Notes: generated from the letters alone by a model not told the origin. A DNA stretch of 64,000 bases from Ochrobactrum sp. Q0168 (GCF_016427605.1 NZ_JAELXQ010000013.1:51492-115491), one strand, 5' to 3'. Numbered from the stretch's first letter, positions 30,388-38,581 are shown. Made by a program: numbers and translations.

Positions 30388-30996
30388 TTATTTCTTGTTC
30401 TTTTCCGTGAAAGCCTTGATGGCTCCGGCCACTTCATTTTGCGCGGCCTCAGCCGTGTCGAAGCCACCGAGTTCCACAAGCTTGCGGCCTTCCGGCAGCT
30501 GCTTGTAAACGCGGAAGAAGGCTTCCAGACGCTGCTGCTCGATCTTGGGCAGGTCGCTGATTTCCTTGATATTGTCATAGGTCGGATCAATCTTGGAGGT
30601 CGGAACGGCCACGATCTTGTCGTCCTTTTCCCCGCCGTCGATCATCTTCAACACGCCAATCGGACGAACCTTGATGATCGCGCCCGGTACGATTGGCTCG
30701 CGCGTGTAGACAAGCGCATCGAGCGGGTCGCCGTCGCCTGCCAGCGTGCTGGTGATCGAACCGTAATTGGCCGGGTAGATGACCGGCATCGACTGATAGC
30801 GGTCAACGACGATGTGACCGGTCTTGTCATCGATTTCGTATTTGGTGAAGCTGCCCTGCGGGATTTCGATAGCCGTATAGAATTCCTTCCCATCCTGTTC
30901 CTTCTGCGGATAATCGAGAAAGGAAACATAGTCGGAAGCAGATGCGGCGGTGGCAGCGGTCAAGGCGAGGGCTGCGGCAAGCAGGAGCTTTTTCAT
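30388..30996 (-). CDS. ppa: Inorganic pyrophosphatase (family I) with signal peptide
   Basis: 202 residues. The family I signature DGDPLDALV and metal or substrate residues around KYEIDDKTG, VDRYQSMPVIYPANYG, RPIGVLKMID and KIVAVP are intact, so it should hydrolyse pyrophosphate. The unusual part is the first 20 residues (KKLLLAAALALTAATAASA), a clear Sec signal peptide, which would place the enzyme in the periplasm. The ATG at 30996 has AAGGA seven bases upstream. A housekeeping cytosolic enzyme is expected elsewhere. It is convergent with the 481-residue gene. Confidence 0.92.
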   Translation of the reverse strand: MKKLLLAAALALTAATAASASDYVSFLDYPQKEQDGKEFYTAIEIPQGSFTKYEIDDKTGHIVVDRYQSMPVIYPANYGSITSTLAGDGDPLDALVYTREPIVPGAIIKVRPIGVLKMIDGGEKDDKIVAVPTSKIDPTYDNIKEISDLPKIEQQRLEAFFRVYKQLPEGRKLVELGGFDTAEAAQNEVAGAIKAFTEKNKK

Positions 30997-31054
30997 GGGA
31001 TGTCCTTCAGGCATCGGTGAAACACGCTTTGTGCCTAAAGGTCTACCATTACAG

Positions 31055-32059
31055 TTATTTGAAGCTTTTATTGCGGTTGGATGACGGTTCCGCGAGGAAG
31101 CGTCTGCGATATTCCGCAGGGCTAATGCCGATCTTCCGTCGGAAATGGTGACGCAGCGTGTAGGCGCTGCCGAAGCCTACGGAAGCGGCGATATCGTCGA
31201 TACTGTTGGGGGTCTGGCATAGCAGTTGTTTGGCTGTCGTCACCCGTTCGGCAATCAGCCAGTCGCCGGGCGTTGTCGCGGTCGCTTCCGCAAAGCGCCG
31301 CAGAAAAGTGCGGGCGCTCATACGGCATTCGCTGGCCATCCGTTCGATGGTCCATTCCGAGGCGAGATTGCTCCTGATCTGGTCGAGGAGGGGGCTGATT
31401 TCGGTGCCTTCGCGTTTGGCGACGGGCCTTTCAAGAAACTGCGCCTGTCCGCCGGTGCGGTGCGCTGGCATGACCAGGCGACGCGCAACGGAATTGGCAG
31501 CCAAGGGGCCAAAATCTTGCCGCACGATTTCGATCAGCAGATCTATTCCCGCAGCGCTTCCCGCAGAGGTCAAAATGCGGTTGTGTTCGCGATAGAGCGA
31601 TGCATCATCGACCGCGATATCCGGGTGCCTGTCGCGCAGAGCTGGCGCATAGCGCCAGTGGGTCGTGGCCTCACCGCCGTCGAGCAGGCCCGTTGCCGCC
31701 AGCACGAATGCGCCGGAACAGATCGAAGCGAGCCGCGCGCCACGTTGATGCGCGCGTCGCAGCCTTTCGCAAATCGCCTCCGGTACAGGAATATCCGCGC
31801 CTTTCCAGCCCGGCACGAGGATGATATCGGCCTCATCGATCAGTTCCGGCCCATGGTCGGGGGTAATGACGAAACCGCCATGCGCGCGCAAGGGGCCAGC
31901 CTCTATCGGACAGCTGGCAAAGCGATACCAGTCTGGCCCCATTTCCGGGCGCGGCAGGCCGAAGATTTCCGCGACGATGCCGAATTCAAATGTGCAGAGA
32001 CCGTCGTAGAGAAGGGCGACGACCAGCGGGCCAGAGAGTTGTGGCTTCGGGTTTGTCAT
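31055..32059 (-). CDS. ftrA: GlxA/FtrA-type AraC-family transcriptional regulator
   Basis: 334 residues. The N-terminal DJ-1/PfpI-like domain (about 10-190) has the nucleophile-elbow-like ASICSGAFVLAATGLLDG, which in this subfamily is thought to sense rather than catalyse. The C-terminal AraC double helix-turn-helix follows (about 230-325: WTIERMASECRMSARTFLRRF and SIDDIAASVGFGSAYTLRHHFRR). It is divergent from the rhodanese gene, the usual arrangement for FtrA, so it probably activates that gene. Start ATG 32059; the ribosome site is weak. Confidence 0.87.
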   Translation of the reverse strand: MTNPKPQLSGPLVVALLYDGLCTFEFGIVAEIFGLPRPEMGPDWYRFASCPIEAGPLRAHGGFVITPDHGPELIDEADIILVPGWKGADIPVPEAICERLRRAHQRGARLASICSGAFVLAATGLLDGGEATTHWRYAPALRDRHPDIAVDDASLYREHNRILTSAGSAAGIDLLIEIVRQDFGPLAANSVARRLVMPAHRTGGQAQFLERPVAKREGTEISPLLDQIRSNLASEWTIERMASECRMSARTFLRRFAEATATTPGDWLIAERVTTAKQLLCQTPNSIDDIAASVGFGSAYTLRHHFRRKIGISPAEYRRRFLAEPSSNRNKSFK

Positions 32060-32145
32060 GATCTTTACGTATATTGTCAATCGCGCCAATTGCAAGCGGG
32101 CCGTTGTTCGAGCGAAAAGAATGGCGCACACAACAGGAGATCGCC

Positions 32146-32574
32146 ATGACCATTGCGTTGAAGACCTCGGCCAAATCTGCCGTGACCGCCATTGAAGCAG
32201 CACCAAGCGCCTTGGCGCGCGACCATTTTGCAGCGCAGTTCGCCTTCGAGACGGATTGTTGGGATGTGCATGATGCGCTTTCGAAGGGCGCGGATTTCGT
32301 GCTTCTCGATGTGCGCAGCCCGGCCCAGTTTGCAAAAGGGCATATTCAGGGTGCCATCAACCTGCCGCATGGCAAGATCATCGGCTCGAAAATGGCGCAA
32401 TGGCCGCAAGAAACGGTGTTTGTCACCTATTGCGCGGGGCCGCATTGCAATGGCGCGGCGCGTGGTGCCCTGCGGCTCGCCGATCTCGGCAGGCCGGTCA
32501 AGCTCATGGCTGGCGGGATCACCGGCTGGATCGATGAGGGTTTTGCGCTCACAACCGGGGAGGCGGGGGCGTAG
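32146..32574 (+). CDS. Single-domain rhodanese-like protein
   Basis: 142 residues. A rhodanese domain (about 38-138) has VLLDVRSPAQFAKGHIQGAINLPH and an active-site loop beginning with cysteine, YCAGPHCNGA. It would transfer sulfane sulfur or carry persulfide. The start ATG 32146 has CAGGAG seven bases upstream; 86 bases separate it from the divergent FtrA-type regulator, its likely controller. The N-terminal 30 residues are not conserved and look like a flexible extension, not a signal peptide. Confidence 0.88.
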   Translation: MTIALKTSAKSAVTAIEAAPSALARDHFAAQFAFETDCWDVHDALSKGADFVLLDVRSPAQFAKGHIQGAINLPHGKIIGSKMAQWPQETVFVTYCAGPHCNGAARGALRLADLGRPVKLMAGGITGWIDEGFALTTGEAGA

Positions 32575-32592
32575 CTTGCAGAAACGAATCCG

Positions 32593-32618
32593 CCGCAAAA
32601 CGGTCTCCCGTTTTGCGG
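32593..32618. terminator. Hairpin between convergent rhodanese and rpoH genes
   Basis: Perfect 11-bp stem CCGCAAAACGG/CCGTTTTGCGG with a TCTC loop. Clear T-runs are missing on both sides, but the position between two converging stops suggests a bidirectional terminator. Confidence 0.7.
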
Positions 32619-32648
32619 CAGTAAAATTCCATGCTGATTATATCAGTT

Positions 32649-33560
32649 TTAAGCGTGAGCCTCTTCGATATGGTTCAGCGCCTTTTGCTGCTTGAATGCA
32701 GCAGCCTTGACCGCAGCCTGCACCTTTTCAAAGGCGCGCACTTCGATCTGGCGGACGCGTTCGCGGCTGATGCCGAACTCGCTGGACAGGTCTTCCAGCG
32801 TCATCGGATCGTCGGAAAGGCGGCGGGCTTCGAAGATACGGCGTTCGCGATCATTCAGCGTGTCCATCGCCTGTTCGAGCATCGAGCGGCGGTTTTCCAG
32901 CTCGTCCTGTTCGATCAGAACCTGTTCCTGGCTGTTGCTGTCATCGACCAGCCAGTCCTGCCATTCGCCGGATTCACCTTCGCTTGCACGCAGCGGCGCA
33001 TTGAGCGAGGCGTCACCCGACAGACGGCGGTTCATTGAGACCACTTCGTCTTCGCTGACATTCAGCTTGGTTGCGATCTGCTTGACCTGATCCGGCTTGA
33101 GATCGCCATCGTCGAGCGCCTGAATCTTGCTCTTCATCTTGCGCAGATTGAAGAACAGGCGCTTCTGGTTGGCAGTCGTGCCCATCTTCACAAGGCTCCA
33201 CGAGCGCAGGATGTATTCCTGAATCGAAGCCTTGATCCACCACATGGCGTAGGTGGCAAGACGGAAGCCGCGTTCCGGCTCGAAACGCTTGACGGCCTGC
33301 ATCAGGCCGACATTGCCCTCGGAAATGACCTCGCCGATGGGCAGGCCATAGCCGCGATAGCCCATGGCGATCTTGGCCACGAGACGCAGATGGCTCGTCA
33401 CCAGCTTGTGGGCGGCTTTCGGGTCGGCATGTTCATGATAACGCTTGGCCAGCATATATTCTTCCTGCGGCTCAAGCATGGGAAAACGGCGGATTTCTTC
33501 CAGGTAACGGGTAAGGCCACCGTCACCGGACGTAATGCTGGGAAGATTCATCTGGGCCAT
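32649..33560 (-). CDS. rpoH: Heat-shock sigma factor RpoH
   Basis: 303 residues of the sigma-70 family without region 1.1. Region 2 contains the core-binding and -10 recognition helices (EGNVGLMQAVKRFEPERGFRLATYAMWWIKASIQEYILRSW in part). The RpoH box NQKRLFFNLRK is at about 130-140. Region 4 is the C-terminal helix-turn-helix TLEDLSSEFGISRERVRQIE. It directs chaperone and protease genes, with ftsH (this window) as a likely regulator of its stability. Start ATG 33560 follows AAAGGAGGG. Its promoter lies in 33561-33700. Confidence 0.97.
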   Translation of the reverse strand: MAQMNLPSITSGDGGLTRYLEEIRRFPMLEPQEEYMLAKRYHEHADPKAAHKLVTSHLRLVAKIAMGYRGYGLPIGEVISEGNVGLMQAVKRFEPERGFRLATYAMWWIKASIQEYILRSWSLVKMGTTANQKRLFFNLRKMKSKIQALDDGDLKPDQVKQIATKLNVSEDEVVSMNRRLSGDASLNAPLRASEGESGEWQDWLVDDSNSQEQVLIEQDELENRRSMLEQAMDTLNDRERRIFEARRLSDDPMTLEDLSSEFGISRERVRQIEVRAFEKVQAAVKAAAFKQQKALNHIEEAHA

Positions 33561-33790
33561 AGAGCACCCTCCTTTATAATGTCAGGCTCCCGATTGGCGA
33601 ACCTGTCGCGCTGGCTGCCTCCTGCACGTCCTGAGCGCGAGCCTCCATATATAGGCATGATTTTGGCGAAAACACGATCCTTTAACTCATGAAACAAACT
33701 GTCACTGTAATGTGAACATCCGTCTGCGTGAAAAGTTGCAGAAGTATTTTGTAAAGCGCGCTGGAATTTACGGTTTCTGAGCATCCAGGC

Positions 33791-33837
33791 GCAGTTTTGT
33801 CATCAACTGCACCCGGACTGGCACTGGTCCGCTTTTT
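33791..33837 (+). other. Two adjacent hairpins with T-run, possible terminator or small RNA end
   Basis: GCAGTT-TTGTCATC-AACTGC at 33791-33810 is followed by CGGAC/GTCCG at 33814-33831 and CTTTTTC. On the plus strand no gene lies upstream that would need it, since rpoH runs the other way. It may end a small RNA transcribed from the 33561-33790 region. Otherwise the 343 bases between rpoH and rluD hold only the presumed rpoH promoter. Confidence 0.4.
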
Positions 33838-33903
33838 CTCTTCGCTTCAAGGCAAGTTTTACATGCATTGCGATGTGAGGAAGAACCGGAAGATCTGTCA
33901 GTA

Positions 33904-34908
33904 TTATATGGAGTGCGCGCGGAAATTTTCCAGTAGGTGCTCCATATCTTGCGGCACTGGCGCTTCAAATCGCATCAACTCATCGGTTGCGGGATGTGTG
34001 AAGGCGAGAAGCCAGGCGTGAAGCGCCTGCCTGTGAAAGCCCCGCACGGCTTCTTTCAGCGGTTCCGGCAGCTTGTTGGCCTTGGTTTTATAGGCGCTGC
34101 CATAATCCATGTCGCCAACCAGCGGGTGGCCGATATGGGCCATATGCACACGAATCTGATGCGTGCGGCCGGTTTCCAGGCGGCACTCCACTAGAGAAGC
34201 CAGTGCCGTGGCATCCTCACGGGGGCCGAATTTTTCCACCGTCGCATAATGGGTAACGGCGTGGCGCGCGTCCTCGCGCTCCTCACTCACCACGGCCTGC
34301 TTTGTGCGGTCGCGATGCGAGCGACCCAGATGCGCGTCGATGACGCCCTGCGGGCGTTCGGTCATGCCCCAGACGAGAGCGAGATAAGCGCGCTCCAGAT
34401 CGCCGGTGCGGCCATGGTCTGCAAATTGTTCGCTCAAATGCCGGTGAGACCGGTCGTTCTTGGCCACGACCATGACGCCACTCGTATCCTTGTCGAGACG
34501 ATGAACAATGCCCGGACGGCGGATTCCGCCGATGCCGGACAAGCTATCGCCACAATGATATATAAGGGCATTGACAAGCGTTCCCGTCCAGTTGCCGTTG
34601 CCAGGGTGAACGACAAGGCCAGCAGGCTTGTTGATCACGATGAGATCATCGTCCTCGTATAGAATATCGAGGGGAATGTTCTCGCCTTGCGGTTCGGCAG
34701 GTTCAGGCTCGGGCAGCACGATGGCGATCTTCATGCCCTCGCGCAGCTTCTGCTTGGTTTCACGAGCAGGTTCACCGTCGATGGTCACATGACCGTCGGC
34801 AATCAGGGACTGAACGCGACTGCGGGAGAGTTCCGGCCCTAATGCTGCGGCCAGCCACTGGTCCAATCTTTTGCCCGCAGCATCGGTGTCGGCAATTAGT
34901 TCTTTCAA
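33904..34908 (-). CDS. rluD: 23S rRNA pseudouridine synthase, RluD type
   Basis: 334 residues if started at TTG 34908. An S4 RNA-binding domain (about 12-70, KRLDQWLAAALGPELSRSRVQSLIADGHVTIDG) precedes the RluA-family catalytic domain with HRLDKDTSGVMVV; Asp139 is the nucleophile. RluD makes pseudouridines in helix 69 of 23S rRNA. The TTG has GGGAAGAG just upstream; an ATG at 34977 would add 23 residues but would overlap the promoter and start of the divergent gene. It ends 344 bases before rpoH on the same strand. Confidence 0.9.
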   Translation of the reverse strand: MKELIADTDAAGKRLDQWLAAALGPELSRSRVQSLIADGHVTIDGEPARETKQKLREGMKIAIVLPEPEPAEPQGENIPLDILYEDDDLIVINKPAGLVVHPGNGNWTGTLVNALIYHCGDSLSGIGGIRRPGIVHRLDKDTSGVMVVAKNDRSHRHLSEQFADHGRTGDLERAYLALVWGMTERPQGVIDAHLGRSHRDRTKQAVVSEEREDARHAVTHYATVEKFGPREDATALASLVECRLETGRTHQIRVHMAHIGHPLVGDMDYGSAYKTKANKLPEPLKEAVRGFHRQALHAWLLAFTHPATDELMRFEAPVPQDMEHLLENFRAHSI

Positions 34909-34964
34909 TTGTCTCTTCCCTTCGTTATCACGCGCCACACGGGTGCATGAACCGGAGTCATTTA

Positions 34965-35447
34965 ATGCAGGATCCACACTATCCGCGATACCAGAATCAG
35001 CAGGATTCAGGCTATCAGGACTATCAGCAGGGCTATTATCAGGACGAACAACCGTCCGAGCCAGTGCTTGATCCAGCTATGGAACGTGTGCGCCGCAAGA
35101 TGATCCGGCTTCTGGCTGTTTCCATCGGCGTCATGCTGATCGGTCTTATGGCCGTGCTGGTCGCTGTTGTCTACAAGATCAATCGCGCGCCCGAAACCCC
35201 TGCCGCGCAGGAAGCCCGCTCGGATATTCCGGGTCAAGCGCCCGCCCAGCCTGTGAAGCCCGAGCCGCCGAAGCTGATCGAATCACAGATCAACCTCGTT
35301 CCAGGCACGCGTCTTCTGTCGCAGAGCCTCTCCGGCGATCAGCTTTCGCTGGAAACGCTGCTGCCCGACGGCGGCACCGAACTCATCATTTATGATTATC
35401 GCGAATCTCGCGTGATCGGCCGCATCAAGCTCGGCAGCGTCGAGTAA
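34965..35447 (+). CDS. Conserved single-pass membrane protein of unknown function
   Basis: 160 residues. A Gln/Tyr/Asp-rich cytoplasmic N-terminus (QNQQDSGYQDYQQGYY), one membrane helix at about 48-70 (LLAVSIGVMLIGLMAVLVAVVY), a Pro/Ala-rich linker, and a small beta-rich periplasmic domain (about 105-160, LVPGTRLLSQSLSGDQLSLETLLPDGG ending in IGRIKLG). I recognise no function. It is divergent from rluD with 56 bases between, and is followed by its own terminator and a tRNA gene. Confidence 0.82.
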   Translation: MQDPHYPRYQNQQDSGYQDYQQGYYQDEQPSEPVLDPAMERVRRKMIRLLAVSIGVMLIGLMAVLVAVVYKINRAPETPAAQEARSDIPGQAPAQPVKPEPPKLIESQINLVPGTRLLSQSLSGDQLSLETLLPDGGTELIIYDYRESRVIGRIKLGSVE

Positions 35448-35474
35448 GATCGGGTTGCGTTGCATACATAAACA

Positions 35475-35496
35475 GGCGGCCAATGGCCGCCTTTTT
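35475..35496 (+). terminator. Intrinsic terminator before tRNA-Glu
   Basis: GGCGGCC-AAT-GGCCGCC stem followed by TTTTTAT. Confidence 0.92.
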
Positions 35497-35555
35497 ATAT
35501 TCCCGGATTGCGCTTTTCTGTAAGGGCGATTATATCAGCCAACAACAGACCCTAT

Positions 35556-35630
35556 GCGCCCATCGTCTAGCGGTTAGGACGGCGCCCTCTCACGGCGCAA
35601 ACAGGGGTTCGATTCCCCTTGGGCGTACCA
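35556..35630 (+). tRNA. tRNA-Glu (anticodon CTC)
   Basis: 75 bases including an encoded CCA. The acceptor stem is GCGCCCA/TGGGCGT with a G-U first pair, the D-arm contains TCTAGCGGTTAGGA, and the anticodon stem-loop GCGCC-CTCTCAC-GGCGC has CTC at positions 34-36. The T-arm AGGGG-TTCGATT-CCCCT is typical of tRNA-Glu. It reads GAG. No integrase or duplicated 3' end is seen downstream, so it does not appear to serve as an integration site here. Confidence 0.96.
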
Positions 35631-35670
35631 TCGGTTTCCAGCACCTTTATTCAATAGGTAGCAAACCGCG

Positions 35671-35769
35671 TCATCCTTTTCCGCGCAGTTCTTCGACAAC
35701 CAGCAATATGACAGCCGGTACAATCACCGTTACAAAAAATGCCGTCAGCCCAACGTTGAACCAGTACAT
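35671..35769 (-). CDS. 32-residue predicted small membrane protein
   Basis: A very short gene: it starts MYWFNVGLTAFFVTV, continues as one hydrophobic helix to about residue 25 and ends EELRGKG. The ATG at 35769 is preceded by a strong ribosome site (GGGAGGG) at the right distance. The sequence has a membrane-helix pattern with a charged C-terminal end, as seen in bona fide small membrane proteins. No homologue is recalled. It lies just past tRNA-Glu, on the opposite strand. The support is the ribosome site plus hydrophobicity; translation is unproven. Confidence 0.6.
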   Translation of the reverse strand: MYWFNVGLTAFFVTVIVPAVILLVVEELRGKG

Positions 35770-35901
35770 GGAAGCCCTCCCAAACACCCATATGCCCCTG
35801 AACCGTCATCCATATTAAAGTTGAACTTAGGCAAGGTGATCAGTTGGTCGTTCGTACAGGAGGAAAAAAGCGGAGAGTTGGCGTGAACCGCCTCCAAGCA
35901 G

Positions 35902-35927
35902 AATAAAAACCCCGCCGAAAGCGGGGT
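35902..35927 (-). terminator. Intrinsic terminator for the 63-residue secreted protein gene
   Basis: On the minus strand: ACCCCGC-TTTCG-GCGGGGT followed by TTTTATT, 31 bases beyond the stop at 35958. Confidence 0.88.
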
Positions 35928-35957
35928 CGAGCTCATAAGAGACGCGGCTAGTTTTGA

Positions 35958-36149
35958 TTATTTTTCGCATTCCGATCTATCTACGTACGTAGCGCCTTTG
36001 GATTGAGCACTCTCGCCGCCATGAATAACCAGACATTTGTTGGTGCCGGGTATACAGAAACACCCCTCTTTTACATCCGCGGCTGCCCCTGATACTGCAA
36101 TTCCAATCAGAAATGTCGCACATACAGATAAAGTAACTATATTTTTCAT
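35958..36149 (-). CDS. Small secreted cysteine-containing protein, unknown
   Basis: 63 residues. A signal peptide (KNIVTLSVCATFLIGIAVSGAAA) precedes a mature part of about 39 residues with four cysteines (CFC, NKC, SEC), enough for two disulfides. The ATG at 36149 follows GGAGG at about eight bases, and a proper terminator follows, so it is a real transcription unit. The DNA is visibly more AT-rich than its neighbours, and with the tRNA nearby it may be an acquired or fast-evolving gene (inference). No function can be assigned. Confidence 0.75.
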   Translation of the reverse strand: MKNIVTLSVCATFLIGIAVSGAAADVKEGCFCIPGTNKCLVIHGGESAQSKGATYVDRSECEK

Positions 36150-36363
36150 GTGATAATCCTCCAATAATTTCTTTATAACTCCAGTGATTCTCAAAAATAT
36201 TCTCGACGATAGAGATAAACAAGAACAAGACATTCATCGCTAAAAGATGGTGGTAATATTACAGTACGATACCTCTGGCATAGCTATAAGATCGTTGGGG
36301 ACATCAGGGCGATCCCAGTTGCGAAAATTTGCAACTGGCGGCGTGAGGGTGCATAATCGACGC

Positions 36364-36789
36364 ATGAGCGAACGTTACAGAAAACCCGATTACGAACAGG
36401 AACTCCGGCAGGCCGGTGTGCGCATCACGCGCCCGCGCCGGATCATCCTGAACATATTGACCGAAACGGAAGACCATCCGGATGCGCTGGAGATTTTTCG
36501 CAGAGCGGTTGAGATCGACAGCAGCATTTCGTTGTCGACCGTTTATCGCACCATGAAACTTCTGGAAGAGCGCGGCGCGATCCATCGTCATGCCTTTGCG
36601 GGTGGACCCTCGCGTTTCGAACAGGCGAGCGGCGCGCATCACGACCATATCATCGATATGGATTCCGGGGAGGTCGTCGAATTTCGCTCGGACAAGATTG
36701 AAAAACTACAGGAAGAAATTGCCCGGTCGCTCGGTTACGAGATCGTTCATCATCGACTCGAACTTTATTGTAAAAAAATCAAATCCTGA
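36364..36789 (+). CDS. Fur-family metalloregulator, probably Mur/Fur
   Basis: 141 residues. The winged-helix DNA-binding domain (about 10-85) contains [15 protein letters not shown] and [21 protein letters not shown]; the dimerisation domain has the metal-binding [16 protein letters not shown]. In Hyphomicrobiales the Fur orthologue mostly responds to manganese (Mur) while RirA and Irr handle iron; the HHDH motif fits Fur/Mur rather than Irr. Start ATG 36364 gives the family length; a longer frame upstream does not align. It is divergent from the small secreted gene, 214 bases apart. Confidence 0.88.
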   Translation: MSERYRKPDYEQELRQAGVRITRPRRIILNILTETEDHPDALEIFRRAVEIDSSISLSTVYRTMKLLEERGAIHRHAFAGGPSRFEQASGAHHDHIIDMDSGEVVEFRSDKIEKLQEEIARSLGYEIVHHRLELYCKKIKS

Positions 36790-36953
36790 CGGAACCAAAT
36801 TCCGCCAGCCGCGTTTTTGATGCATGAAGCCCGTGACCCCGCCCCCCAACACGGTCTTCATAGTTCGCCCCAACTCCCCCAAAAAGGGTGGACGGCGTGA
36901 ACGCCGCGCAGACGGTCAACCGTTTTGCAGGCAGGCGTTTCGCTCTTTTTAAT

Positions 36954-36987
36954 AAGCCGTCATGGTTCGTCCATGACGGCTTTTATT
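36954..36987. terminator. Bidirectional terminator between mur-type gene and HWE kinase
   Basis: 12-bp stem AAGCCGTCATGG/CCATGACGGCTT with TTCGT loop followed by TTATTT. It lies between two converging genes. Confidence 0.85.
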
Positions 36988-37053
36988 TATGGCCCGTGTT
37001 ACGTGGCCGGATGAAAAAGCGGCATGCCAGCATGGCAACTTTGGATCGGAAGC

Positions 37054-38061
37054 TCAGGAATCGAACTGTTCGGCCGGTATCGTAAGCGAATAAACAGCGC
37101 CCGTACCGTCGATGCGGTATTCCGCCTGACCATTGACTGAGGCGGGAACAATACGCTGAAGGACAGCGCTGCCGAAGCGAGGATCATGCTGGTAGACCTC
37201 CGGCATGGCCGGATTGGTTTCTTCCCAGCGGAAAACCAGCTTCTCGTCTTCGTTGTCGGTGGCGCGTATGACCTTCGCCGAAATCGCCACACGGCCATAG
37301 GGGATCGAAAGGCCCCCAAACGATGTGGCATTGACCACCAGTTCGTGAAGCGCCAGACCCACGTGCAAAGCGGCACCGGGGAACAGATAGGGATTGTCTC
37401 CTACGAGACTGAGGCGCTCATCGGTGACATCAATATATTTTTCCACCTGCGAGTGGACAAGGTCGCGGAAAAGCGCGCCGCGCCAATTGGAATCGGTCAC
37501 CAGATCCTGCGAATAGGACAGCGATTGGATGCGCCCGCGAAATTTCAGCAGAAAATCGTCAATCGTATCTGTGAAACGCGCTGTTTGACTGGCGATGCTC
37601 TGGACGATGGCCAGCATGTTCTTGGAACGGTGGCTGACTTCGCGCAAAAGCGTTTTCAGCACTTGCTCGCGGCGTTTCAGCTCGCTGATTTCAAGTACGG
37701 TGGTCACCAGCCCAAGCAGATTGCCGCTGGCATCGCGGTCGCAATCGATATGCAGTTCGACCCAGTGGAGCTTGTTGCCATCCATAATCGAAAGTTCGAC
37801 ATTTTGCGCCGTCATGGTTTCCAGCGCCGTCTCCTTGGCTGCTTTCAGCTTGGGGAGCGATGTGGAAACAATAAAATCCTCGTCGGTGCCGCCGACTTTC
37901 CAGCTCTGCCAATAGGAGGGGAGATTCTCGCCCCAGGCATAGATCAGATCCGGGCGCTGGTAGAGCACACAGACATTGCTATTACGAACCGCCCGAAGCA
38001 GCGCGCGTAGACGGGCTGCATCCGGTTCGGCTTCGCGTAATGGCAGGTTTGATGCGCTCAT
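37054..38061 (-). CDS. HWE-family sensor histidine kinase with PAS-like domain
   Basis: 335 residues, no membrane segment. A PAS-like domain (about 20-135) ends in the usual DASGNLLGLVTTVLEISELKRRE linker. The phosphoacceptor histidine is in REVSHRSKNMLAIVQSIASQT. The ATPase part has the HWE features: the histidine in the N-box (LHELVVNAT) and a W-x-E in FRWEETNP. The N-box reads NATSFGG where NA-x-KYG is usual. Its position beside phyR suggests it phosphorylates PhyR or a single-domain regulator in the general stress response (inference). Confidence 0.88.
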   Translation of the reverse strand: MSASNLPLREAEPDAARLRALLRAVRNSNVCVLYQRPDLIYAWGENLPSYWQSWKVGGTDEDFIVSTSLPKLKAAKETALETMTAQNVELSIMDGNKLHWVELHIDCDRDASGNLLGLVTTVLEISELKRREQVLKTLLREVSHRSKNMLAIVQSIASQTARFTDTIDDFLLKFRGRIQSLSYSQDLVTDSNWRGALFRDLVHSQVEKYIDVTDERLSLVGDNPYLFPGAALHVGLALHELVVNATSFGGLSIPYGRVAISAKVIRATDNEDEKLVFRWEETNPAMPEVYQHDPRFGSAVLQRIVPASVNGQAEYRIDGTGAVYSLTIPAEQFDS

Positions 38062-38142
38062 TATAGTCTCGATGACTGTCTATCGGGCCGGATGGCGTGC
38101 ACTGGCTGAAGGTCGCGATGGCAAATCCGCTTTTTCTTCAGA

Positions 38143-38173
38143 AAACAAACCGCCGCGCGATCTCGCGCGACGG
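38143..38173 (-). terminator. Intrinsic terminator of the DUF1328 gene
   Basis: On the minus strand a GC-rich stem (CCG-T-CGCGCGA paired with TCGCGCG-G-CGG) is followed by TTTGTTTTC. Confidence 0.8.
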
Positions 38174-38251
38174 TATTCTGTTGGTCATATCGGTAAGGCC
38201 GGTTTGCGGCCAAAAACAGACCAGTTCTGAACTGGGGTTTTCTTCGATCTA

Positions 38252-38416
38252 TCAGGCCTTGCGAATTGCCGAAGCGATCAGCGATACGACCAGCAAGGCG
38301 AGGAATACGAAGAACAAAATCTGGGCGATACCCGCCGATGCACCGGCAATGCCGCCAAAGCCCAGCGCACCTGCGACAAGAGCCACGACAAGAAATACGA
38401 GCGCGTAGTAAAGCAT
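38252..38416 (-). CDS. DUF1328 (UPF0391) small membrane protein
   Basis: 54 residues: [20 protein letters not shown], a Gly-rich turn ([11 protein letters not shown]) and a second helix ending IASAIRKA. This is the typical two-helix DUF1328 protein, widespread in proteobacteria and often stress-induced. The ATG at 38416 follows GAGGAG. An EcfG-type promoter lies 31 bases upstream, placing it in the general stress regulon next to phyR. The molecular function is unknown. Confidence 0.93.
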   Translation of the reverse strand: MLYYALVFLVVALVAGALGFGGIAGASAGIAQILFFVFLALLVVSLIASAIRKA

Positions 38417-38447
38417 ATCCGATCTCCTCTATTGTATATGAGGAATA

Positions 38448-38473
38448 AACGTCTTTGCTATGCATTCGGTTCC
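38448..38473 (-). promoter_or_regulatory. EcfG-type promoter for the DUF1328 gene
   Basis: On the minus strand: GGAAC (38473-38469), 17-base spacer, CGTT (38451-38448). This is an exact match to the consensus GGAAC-N16/17-CGTT known for EcfG sigma factors in alphaproteobacteria. Confidence 0.85.
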
Positions 38474-38549
38474 TGCCAGCGTGTAAAAATGGGTATTCAG
38501 GGTTGAATTCGGGCTTGCCCAAGAGTTGCAAGGCGGAATATGCAAGACA

Positions 38550-38581
38550 CTCCGGGAAAAGGGTTTTTCCCTCTCCCGGAG
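38550..38581 (-). terminator. Hairpin downstream of phyR, probable terminator
   Basis: CTCCGGGA ... TCCCGGAG with an inner GGG/CCC pair. It lies 40 bases past the phyR stop; the T-run is poor on the minus strand. Confidence 0.45.

Noticed and set aside
33904..34977. Longer RluD starting at ATG 34977
   Set aside because: The extra 23 residues are outside the S4 fold and the start would overlap the divergent gene, whereas TTG 34908 has a good ribosome site.
35556..36789. tRNA-linked genomic island
   Set aside because: No integrase, no transposase and no repeat of the tRNA 3' end; only two small genes deviate in composition.
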